Below are positions 27,301 to 39,300 of a DNA stretch of 64,000 nt, in pieces. The position numbers were made by a program, and so were the translations under genes. The DNA is taken from positions 2,170,001-2,234,000 of the forward strand of contig NC_052123.1 in assembly GCF_012273895.1 (NCBI RefSeq). The letters run 5' to 3'. Source of the DNA: Zerene cesonia. Taxonomy: Eukaryota; Arthropoda; Insecta; Lepidoptera; Pieridae. Under the pieces are notes generated by a model. The model worked only from the letters and a program-made list of their open reading frames with translations. It ran no database searches and was not told the DNA's origin. Position 1 is the first letter of the stretch. Every line of letters begins with the position of its first letter.

Positions 27301-30300
27301 TGTCAGAACTATGACAAACTTAGAGGGCACCAGATTTCAAATAAAAAAAATACACAATTTATTTACTTTTCCTCGTTTAACATTTTGGCAACGAACCTTT
27401 ATAAATAAACCAATTGATAATTAATTCTAATCCTTCGATAATAAAGCTTACTATCGATTATTGTTATATCACTTACAATATACCATTGTCATCTATATTT
27501 GCACTTATATTGCACAAAATAACATAATTTTTGGATATTTCAAAAATATTTATGTAACTTTTTTAGTATGGACGATCTGACACAGATAAACACAAATATC
27601 AAATTAATTAAAGTCCCAAGAAATCACCATTTATATTAAAATTTAACATCAAAGCTACCTTTACCATATAAGCACTTCAAAATTGCATTAACCAAGCTAT
27701 TTTCCCCGCATCCAACTATATAAAATGGCCGACTGCCGACAAAGCACGTAGCGGTAATGTGGCAAGTTTTAGTGGAATTTAGGCTCGCTGCAGATTGCTA
27801 AAATTAACCGACTTCACAAAATAGTAGGGCTGTATTTCAAGTGCAATTTTTGTAAACGATGTTTGTTATTTAGGATAATAAATGTTCATGGGCGGTTGTA
27901 GCGCAATCCATCAGGCTAAATATTATGTCGGTGATATAAAAAAAATATTTAAATATATTTGAAAAAAAGGATACATCTACTATATAGTATAAAGTCGTCG
28001 CTTTCTGATTCTGTTCGCATGTCCCTATGTATGCTTAAATCTTTAAAACTACGCAACAGATTTTGATAGGGATTTTTGATACATATGAGTGATTCAGGAG
28101 GAAAGTTTATATGTATAATTACATCTATTTACCTACTCCGACTAATGAATTAAACGCGTGCGATGCGGCGGGTAAAAGTTAGTATACATGTAAAAAAAAA
28201 CAAGAATGTAAAAAAATATGTAAAAAAAATAATTTCAAGAACATCTATCCTCACTCGGATACAGGCGACCTTTAAGATATGAACTTTAACAAATTATTTT
28301 ATATCGTATGAAAAACGTATTTTCATACGATATGAAATAATTTGTAATATATAATAATCTAGTATACGAAATTCTAAATATAGGATCGTGAGTATAAAGC
28401 CTTATAATATAAAACCCCAATTAGGTCTACAACCCAACATTATTCAAGAGGTTATCAGAAATGGACATTGTATGGAAATTTTCAGCCAACAATTTCTCCC
28501 CAAATATAATTTACGATAAAACATTTCACAGGCCTATGCTGTTTACAGACTATAAATTTTATTCAGCAATTTAATTGATATTCATCCGACACAAATAATT
28601 GGATGAAATTAATCATGAAGACTTTTTTCTCGGAGGTCCATACTTGATATAAATTTTTTATCTTTTTTGAACAATGATAAAATATATTAAAACATTTCCA
28701 TGGAATCTAAGAACGAGGAATGATCATCATCATCATCAGGAACTATAAAATATTGCAATTGACAGATTTCATATGATAACATATCTTTATGAAAACTCTG
28801 TACCCTGTTTTGACGTGTCGGCCATTTTGAATTGGATATATATAAAGAATTTTACTAGTCAAGCCTTTTCGTAAAAAAAACTATTTAATCCAACATTTTG
28901 TGGATGTCGCCACCTTTGACTCATTCTCATCTTCGACTTTCAACACTTACGAATAATTACATAATTCACTTATCAACCAAATGAAAAAAAAAATCAAAAT
29001 CCATATCACCGACTGACCCATTCTAATACAGAGTCACGCAGGTATTTGAAATCTATTTAAAAAGCAAAAATGAAAACAATCCCGTATTCCCTTTTAAGGG
29101 TGGAGTGAACAAGCTTGTCATTTGATATTTTGTTTACAAAAGCCTAAAAGCGTCTATTATAATCGCGATATAATAACTTGGGAGGGCGAAAATTCAGAGA
29201 AATCAATAAACGGTAACATAATAAAAACAGAAAATAGATGGGAACACAGAGTTTTTCATGATGTTTTTCTCTATTCGTACATGTATCGGGATACCCACCC
29301 CTAAAAATTACTTCAAATAAAAAGCTTATAAGTTGAAGCTACTAGTGATTTATCATATAATTTTCTGTCAAAATTTTCTTTGCGGTTATAACGTGATTGA
29401 TGCATAGAAAGAAACTAATCATTGTATAAAACCTAGAGTTTTATCAAAAACTTCTAGCTGCTCCCCGCGGTTTCACCTGCGTAAGTCCGTATCCCGTAGG
29501 AATATCGGGATAAAAAATTGCCTATATGTTATTCTAATTGTCCAGCTATCTAAATACCAAATTTCATTACAATCGGTTCAGTAGTTTTTCTATGAAAGAG
29601 CAACAAACACGCACTCATTCTAAAAAACTTGGCATTTATAATATTAGTAGGATGTTTTTAGGATATATTATATTATATATCACACTATCACACTTCACAC
29701 TTATATTATAAATGTGAATGTTTGTTTGGATGTTTGTCCGTCAATCAGACTGAAACTACTGAACTTGTTTTGATGAAATTTCTTACATAAACAGGGTATG
29801 AGCTGACTTGGTTGATGGGATAATTTTCACCTTGATTAAAGACGCCTTTGTGATAAAACAGGAATCTTAATGTCCGGGCGAAGCCGGGTCGAACTTCTAG
29901 TGATTTATAGAGGATAGGTGTAAAAATAAAACACCTCTCTGAATAATGAGTTGTCAGTACCTAGCTCAAAAACTTTTCCCTGGTTGGGTCTTCGTTCTAG
30001 TTTATTACTTGCGCAATGACGAAACACTTTTTAAACTAAAACATTTATAATATTCAAAGGTTGTGAATACATAAACCGATCTTGAACAAAGCGCGTTTTT
30101 CAAAACTTTTTCAATTACAATCTGGATTACTTGGACTGTGGAAGAAATTAAAATTGTTACGTCGATTCTTCTTTGTTTTTATGGAGGGAAAATATGATAT
30201 TGCGGAATGTTTCTTCTATGGCATTCCTTTATTGAATACAGAGTTGTATAAAAATAATATCATTGAACTCAATATGAATGGAACGGCATGCACCAGACTT

Positions 30301-33300
30301 TAAATAAATAAAAAATGATCAAAATCTGTTCACGCAGTAGAATGTCTTTTTATGTCATAGCGGGCAACTGAGCTGGTGGTTCACCTGGTAAGCGTTCACC
30401 ACCTGAAACATTCGCAGAGGTAGTGCCTCTGTGAATACCCTGCCCCCTTTATAGGGTAAGGTTAACACAAAAATGCAGTCTTCTTGTGCACCTCCTTCTT
30501 TTTTGAAGTCAGTTGAAGAGAACCCTTAACTAATGCAAGCGTAATTTCGTACTACGACATATTATTAGAAATCAATGTGTGATTTTTAAACGACTACAAA
30601 GAAATGTTCTAATATCTATTTTTGTCAGCTTATTCACCGATTTGTCCACTATTGTCAAATATTCACACTTTCTTTGACAAGTGAACAAATAACTTATTAA
30701 CTTTAAAAGGCATGTTACCATCAACTATTTTCTCAAACATACTGTTCAAATGGGAATTTTATAAGCTAAATACATATCAAAATACCAACAAAAGTTATTT
30801 GACATATTTACTTTCAAAATTATGACATATTCAATATCTCGCACGTTATATCCCATCTCACAATTTTTTTTTTATGTAATAGCGGGCAACTGAGCTGGTG
30901 GTTCGCCTGATGGTAAACGAGCACCACCGCCCATGAACATTCGCAGAGGCTTAGACCTCTGAGAATGCGCTGCCCGCTTTTAAGGGATAAGGGATGAGGA
31001 AAGGATTGATGAATGGAAAGAAGGAATGGACTGGGAATTGCTAGGAGAAGAAAATAGGCCTCCGGCTGCCCCACTCACCGTACAAAACACAATAGCAAGC
31101 TATTATAATAGCTAGCATAGCTATACTAATATTATAAATGCGAAAGTTTGTAAGGATGTGTGGATGTTTGTTGCTCTATCACGCAAATCTACTGAACTGA
31201 TTGCCATAAAATTTAGTACGTAGATAGCTGGACAACTGGAATAACACACCGGCAACTATTTATCATGACATTCCTACGGGATACAGACTTACACGGATGA
31301 TTCCTCGGGGCGCAGCTAGTACGAAATAATATTAATTTACTAAATACGGTCCAAACTCGAGACTACACTACGTTGCTTTAATATGATTTAGTCCCTACTG
31401 TTATTTCATAGTTGAATATTGGCTCTTGGCCCAAATTAGGGGTTGTTTGAGACAAAGCCTTATTTATTATAAAGATCTTAAAATTTGATACAAATCTCGG
31501 AAATACTTATTTTAATGCTTGTTTTTATACGTTGGTATTCCATTTTATATAGCATAGCACATATCTGCTGTTAATTATGTCAGTTTTTGGTAATCTCGTG
31601 TTTTTTTAATAATCATTATTATTAACACTGCAATTGTTAGTAAAGAACTTATAAAATTAGAAGAACTTAAAAGCTAAAAAGATATGGATAATGCTTATAA
31701 AGCAACTGTCAATTACTAATCCTAATGTTATGATAGTTTGTAAGTATGGATGGGTGAATAGATGTAGGGATGTTTGTTACTCTATCAAGCAATAAAACAT
31801 GGAAGAGATTTTGGTGACATTAAATATTGTTGTAGCTTATATACCAGAATTCCACATAAGCTACAGTATGTTTGCTTTTTCCGCGAGTTCGTCTTAAATT
31901 GCATACATAACAAATATTACTGTACTATAAATTCAATAAAAGGGTTTTCTTTACACACAATTCATCGCAATCGTCATAGTTTATCGGTAAATCGCCACTA
32001 AGCAAGTGTCTCTCGAGAAAATAAACGGAGTCTCTAAAATAAACATGTACACCGACAAAAACTACACAGCATCCGCACCGAAGATCGCATAATTCCATCG
32101 TCAAAGCCCCTCGAGTAATATTTACGGCAAATGCTCGTAACTTTTGTTTTGCAAAAATATTTCCCGTCGCAGTGTTTGCTCACACAGCGCCCTTTTGTTC
32201 CAAGGTCTGGAACAATATTCCACTCGAAGCGAACTACACGTAAATTATCTTTAATGTTACATTGCGGCTGCAACGCAATTTCTCTCTTATGTGCACGGTT
32301 TAGAGGTGTTTTTGTAGAGTTATTGTGCAGAGAAATGTGAAATAGTTTCAAAGAATTATGTTTCCAAGTGATTATTAATTGTTAGGCATTGTATGATTAT
32401 TGAATTTCAAGAATAACGGGTTCTTATTGTCATGTCATGTTCAAATTAAATGTATACGAAAAAGTTATTTTAATAGTCATGTAACTATTCACTATTCTTA
32501 TCTGAATAGAAAGTAGACTTCGAAACTTTATTTATAAATTTATGTCAAAATACAATTGGGTAAAAATTTGTAATAAAAATATGGAAAATTACATATATAA
32601 AGTTAAAAAATAGACTATTTGTTATATATTATGATCAATGAAAGCAATGCGGAAGCATTGCAATGTTCATATGAAATTCTGTACTAAATATATACTACTA
32701 CTAAATATCTCAATACTGTACTAAATATCTCATTTAATTTTTAGTTTTATAGCATTGAAATACTTTATAAATGAGAAATATCTCCTTACAAAATTCAACG
32801 AAAAGAAAAATAAAAGAAGACAAACAATATATCTGTCTTTATGGAAAATTTTGTACCACCTTCCGCATTTTTATTTGCATTTTCTAGGATACCAGATAAA
32901 GCATTCATAAGGGTAAGATACCCTCATACAAGCTACTCCATCTATGTCCACCTAAATACTGTTTAACAGGCCGCAATCAATCTTTAGCCGTCGCATTCGT
33001 ATCGGTAAATACAGCTAGATAAAAAGGTTTTATTTCTTACGAGATTTTCCGTGAAAAATGGTTTACTTGTTGGACCTTTCGATTGCTATAATATAGCTTG
33101 GATTGTCAGTGTCTTACTCCAAAAAAGTGTAAGGAACAGAGTAGTTATGATTGTGATAAATGATTTTTTTACGGCTTAAAGGAAAGCAGAATAGCAAAGT
33201 TAAAAGTTGTACGCATGATTATTTGTAGATGTAACTTTTAATATCTGTTTTACAAAAGTAATTGCAATCCTTTATTTTTTATACTTAAAACAACTTAAAC

Positions 33301-36300
33301 AATAAAATTTCTTCAATAGATTGAGAATATATTGTAATTATCATTTTATCTGAGGTTCCGTTACAGAATGTTATGTTCCTTTCCTTTATGAAAACTGAAA
33401 TCTATACTAATATAATAAAGCTGAAGAGATTTTCTGATTTTTTTTTGTTTGAACGCACTAGTCTCAAGAACTACTGGTACGATTTGAAGAATTCTTTCAG
33501 TGTTAGTTATTTATTGAGGAAGGCAATAGGCTATATATGTAACACGGGCGAATTCGGAGCGGAGCAGTAAGTGAATATATTAAATCGGACTTTAGTTAAA
33601 TTAGTTAAAATAACGTCATAAAAAATGATTGATAAATACATGTTATTTACTTTTTTCCCATCTCATTTATTCCAGTATCCCACTATCCCACTTAGCCCAC
33701 TTTAATTAAAATTATAAATTGATATGAAGAGGAGTTTTAATCGCGCTAACAAACCCAGTAAAAGCGAATGAGAATCTTAATATTATAGCCTTCTATATTT
33801 GCCGTAGACATGCTCCGTTTTAGCTTTGACGTTTTAATTACGTTCTAGGTTTTCTTCCTGATATAAACGTAATATTGATTATAATATTGTTTGTACAATT
33901 TACAAATATGTACGTATTTTTTAAATTATATATCTTACGATTGGAAACACGTTTCTGAAGGAAGTGTAGGTGAATGAATAATTTTGAGTTTCATAATAAT
34001 TAACTAATTAATATTTATCCTTAACCTAAGGCGTTGTCTGAAAGAAATCACTCTTAAGAGATAAGGCCTCCCCATTATACATTATCGTTAACTATTGTTT
34101 ATATTTCTTTCTTTTATATATAAAAAAATTAAAATAAATAAATAAATATTTGTTTGTTTTAATTCTGATAAACATCATTTTCAACTGATTGACAAGATTA
34201 TTTAGAATTTGGAGTTTGGAGTTACATGGACGTGGGTGACCTTTTTATATAAAATAATTATACATTACGTTTAATATAATACTGCTATAAATATATTTTC
34301 TTTTGTTTTCAGATTTGTGCAATGCTGCAACCAAAATACAGGCGTCCTTCCGCGGACACCAGGCGCGCAAGCAAACCCAGGTCGAAAAGACTAAGGAGCA
34401 ACAAGATAAGGTATATTATGTCAATATATCCATGTATACATAATAAGGTATCACATAATAAGGGAAACTTAGGTAAAACTTCAACCAAACGTTCGAGTTT
34501 TCGAGGCTTCAAAAATTTTAGTTCTCATTTCAAACAAATTAAGAATCGAAAGACAATAATAGAATGTGAAGAAACGTCATGTCCAAGAACCTAAAACAAC
34601 ATATAAATAGAGAACGAAAAAAAATCTAAAAAGTTTCTAATGCAACAAAAAAAAAATTAAGAAAAATAAAACACGAAATAAAAAAGTGTTATGTCGCATA
34701 TTCTCACCAATGTAGTTCATTTTTAAATATCTATTACTATTTATATATAGTTACTATTTATATACTATTTATATTACTATTTATATACTATTTATATATA
34801 TAGTTTTTAACCTTTAACATCTCCTAATAGATTAAGTAAAGAATGTTCATTTCGCTATTAAAAGAAAAATAACAAAATATTTAACAAAACTCAGTCATAA
34901 ATTCATATCATTTTTTTTATATCAACTTCGTTCGTTTAAGCCACAAACTCCGTTATAAATACAACGGGACAAAAACTTTTTCACTCTGCGCTTTAATATT
35001 GACATTATTTTGTGTCTTTAGTTGGAAATTTCTATCGTTAGATATTAAAGACATTTTTTAAATTTCTGTTATTTTTGGGGCCTATTCAAAGAATTATTAA
35101 ATACTGAATTATTCGTTAATTCAATGGCTTATATTTAAATTTTTATCTACTAAGTCTACCTCATGCTCCGCTAACCGATTTATAGGCAATTAAAATGTGG
35201 AATGCGACATCATATAAAGTTTTATTGGTACTAATGTTCTAGTTGCTGGACTCGGCCTTACCTGGTGGCTAACTTGATCTAGGTGGAAACAAATCATTAG
35301 TAACACAGACTCATTTTGTAAACTAATAAGACTGAAAATATTTAAAGCCATTTAGCCTATCTTGAGTAATAGGTTACTAGTACCTGCGGGTGCGCACGCA
35401 TTAAATTTGGTGCGGTTTTATGGGTGTTTTATACATATAAAATTTAAAATCACTATAAATAAAATATATCCTATCATTTGATTTTATTTATATTGAGTTA
35501 TTTCTGACAATTTGAAGGCTGTTTAGTTTTGTTTTCAATAATAATTATACATAATTACTATACAATATACCTATATATGCATAAAATTACAGTTAATATA
35601 TGACGATGTGTATCTCTCTGACTTTTCATCACTGCATCAGGTCAGCTAGTAGGTAATTCAATAAAAACATTCACGCGTCAGTAATCTTTCATGGAACACA
35701 GAACTGGTGATTGTTCAAGCATAAAACTTGATACGCCGTATCACGCCTCCACCCAAATAATTGAGGTTTGACCTCTGGTCAGCTCAATCCAAGCAGAAAA
35801 CAACTCACGACACTTACCCAGAATAAACAGTAATATATAAGGCATATATTATCCTAAAAACAAAAATAGTAAAAAATGAAATGGTTGGAATAGTTAGATT
35901 AGAGTCTTTTTGTTTGTCAAAATTACAATCTGTCGAAAAACTGTGATCTGTGATGTTTACAATGTAACGTATTATTTTTTTATAGGTTTTTTTTTTATGT
36001 CATAGCGGGCAGCTGAGCTGGTGGATCGCCTGATGTAAAGCGATCACCACCGCCCATAAACATTCGCAAAGGTGTAAGTACCTCTGTGAATGCGCTGCCT
36101 GCTTTTATGGGGTAAGGGAAAAGGAAAGGGTTAACGACTGGAAAGAAGGAATGGACTAGGACGGGTGAGGAAAAGGAAACGGGCCTCCGGCTCCCCCACT
36201 CACCGTACGAAACACAATGACATGCCACTATTTCACGCCGGTTTTCTGTGGGGGTGTGGTACTTCCCCGGTGCGAGCTGGCCCAATTCGTGCCGTAGCGT

Positions 36301-39300
36301 GCTCGACTCCCACAATAAAAGGTTATAATGTATCGTTGTGAAACTGTTTTGGATAGGCATACGATATAATGAGGTTAGGTTAGGTAAGTCCGTATCCCGT
36401 AGAAGTATCGGGATAAAAAGTTGCCTATGTGTTATTCCAGTTGTCCAGCTATCTACGTACCAAATTTCATTGCAATCGGTTCAAAAAGTAACAAACATAC
36501 ACGAATCCTTACAAACTTATAAATCGCATTTATAATATTAGTAGGGCATAGTAGGATAAAATACTATGTATATTTATGTCTCATTCTTGGCCGGCTTCAT
36601 TCTACACATTTTTGTATTTGTGTCTCTAACCTGTCGTTTGTTCCGTTGCATCAGGTTTGAAATCACAACGCTTCTAAAGAACTTTCACTTCACAAGATAA
36701 GCTATTGCGGTTACCATAAACGGGATAACAGGACCCACATATTTCCGTAGGCAACCGGATTTGTCCCACTTACTTGAAGCATTATTGTTTTCCATCGAAT
36801 AAAGACACTAACAGATACTTTTTTTTAAATTCATGTTTTAAATTCCATTAATATAATGTATTGGAAATCTATTTTAGTAGGTTATGTTCATAGTATTTTC
36901 TTGTGTTTGTTTTGACGTTAATAATATAATGAATAAATCGCGTCTAAAATCCGTTAAGAAGTCTTTAATTTCCAAAGGTAATGTTCATATCAATTTATAA
37001 TTTTAACTAGCTGTTCGCCCTGTGTTACTATAAATATAGCCTGTGTTACTATAGTGAAGTTGAAGCTTCATAATAGTGAAAGAATTTTTGAAATCGATCC
37101 AGTGGCTTTTGCGTGAAAACGTTAAAACATTGAAAAGTGCATACGTTACATCTTTATAATATATACCTCGAATTAGATAAATCAATTTGCACCAGCAACT
37201 ATTAAATTCAAAATCAAATATTCCAATATATAAGTTGAAAATCAACACGTTTGAATACAAAAAGTTCTTAAGAAAAACTCCATACTCCAACTCCACTCCA
37301 CTCGTGATTTTTGAATGTACACGTACCTATAAAAGCAGAAGTTATTTTATATAAGAAACCTTTTCATTCAAGTCAAATCGCACCGGTAAATATACATAAA
37401 TTATGCTTTTATTTAAATGAGCCCACGCGAATCATAAATTAACCCATAAAAGCTTCAAAACAGGGTAAAAAAACGATAAAATTATATTTGCTTATGTTAA
37501 AACTCTTTAATCTATGGCATATGTTTATTCATGCTGGTATTTTAAAATAATATCATACAGAGAAAATATTTGTGTTATTGTATGTTTGTAACACAAAAAC
37601 TTATGGGCTTTCATAATTTCGACATTCGAAAGCTGTATCTTCTTATATTATTATATTATGTTTTTTATTACGTGCAGGGCGAAGCCATATCTAGTTTGCA
37701 CAGATAAATCATTTATGTTATTTGTTTTGTCTGTGTTATGTGCTTGTCTTTAACGGTATTAAATAATTTAAAGGGGGTTTTAAATAAAACGGATAAATAG
37801 GATCGTAGTGACAGTGTTGAAAGGCCCTGATTAGAAAGTATAAATGATAAATTTTGTGAAACTATCAGAAGTGTAACACTAACATTATTGTGTAAATTTT
37901 AATGATATTGAAAATAAAACTCTTACATGTGTTGATAGTTATGTTATAGTCTGTGCAAAGCACTGACGTTAAATGCCGTCATTTTTAATAGGAACCTCGA
38001 ATGTGTTTACCCGCCAAAAAATGACATGTCAAACGTCAAAAGTTGATTGTGTTTAGTTCGGAAATTGAACACAGAATTGTGAAGGTTTTAGCCGTTATTT
38101 ATTTCGTGTGTACTTTTTCGAAGTGGATTTGATTCTTACACTTTTTATCGGGACCAGCTCCATGAGAGACCGGTTATTTTTAGTCTTTGTCCCTGATAAA
38201 AATCGATATCCGTCTGATAAAACATGGCTAAATAACAATCGAGAAGAGTTTATTGAATACACGCCTACATTTTATGAGAAATGTAACTTCTATTTACCGT
38301 TTAGATCGACTTCTTTTTAAATGAGATTCCTTTATGCTTACTTATTCAAAATTTGATGTAGCGAAAATAAATGGCAATTTTAAATTATCAATAAGACAGT
38401 TTATATATAAACAATTAACATATTCGATGATCTGATCAATTTTTTAAATAGCTGTCTAAATAATTTTTTATAAATAAGTACGAATTTTCCTAAAATACAG
38501 TCCAATATTCACATACATCATTTTGTTTTACTTTATATTCTTAAACTTGATATTTACCTCTCGTGTTCGCTGAAATCAAAACACCGAAAGCTGATTTTTG
38601 TGCGAAATTCTTTGTGTAATCAAACGTTACTTTCTGTCCCAGCTCCTAGGTCACACGTTACGAAAGATGCCTTTGAGCGAACATGACAAAAGAAAAAAAA
38701 ACAGTGAAAGAGCCACAATATACACACACACTCTCATAACTCATTACAACAAGAGGGCTTGTCGCAAGAACTTTGTTTTTGTGCGAATTTGGGGTATATG
38801 GAGTGATGGGGGGTAGGGGGAAAGGGGGAAGGGGGGAATGACAAATATAAAGGGGACAAGCGACGACCTAATTCAGTGTCAAATATTTCATTTCCTGCTT
38901 GCGAAAATGGATCGAAGATAATATACTGGCAGTTATGTCTGTATATCTGCAGTTATATATTATATTCATCTTGCGATGAATTTAATACAGACCGGAGTAT
39001 TAGCGACATTAAATATTGTAAAAAAAACAATTAAATGTTAAGTCTATGAGTTTTCAAGTACCTTTTATATGAATTTAATATATATATATATATTATACGC
39101 ATAAGAAATATCATTGAATACATACAATGATTTGAAATATACGTAACTAAAATTATACTCAAAACAAAAAGCAACAATTTAATTACAATAATTTCGGGTT
39201 AGCAAATGGAAAAATATTAATAGTACGCTCGTATATATATTAAATAATAATTAATATATAACAATAATAATTGCTCAGTTTAAATAACATATAGGCTAAA

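Larger units (their letters stand above)
12335..34312 (+). other. igl: Large igl intron, about 22 kb
   Basis: Contains Helitron-like, SINE, LINE-tail and fold-back copies on both strands, a (TA)n run near 21937-21956 and the hairpin at 28289. Two repeat-poor, more GC-balanced blocks (about 18420-18960 and 32030-32350) could be regulatory. No nested gene was supported. Confidence 0.65.

Noticed and set aside
32034..32351. 105-codon - strand frame with several Cys
   Set aside because: No signal peptide, splice signals or recognisable domain; an overlapping + strand frame is equally long. Treated as non-coding.
38108..38320. 70-codon + strand frame in igl intron 2
   Set aside because: No family resemblance or splice support; kept only as part of a possible promoter region.
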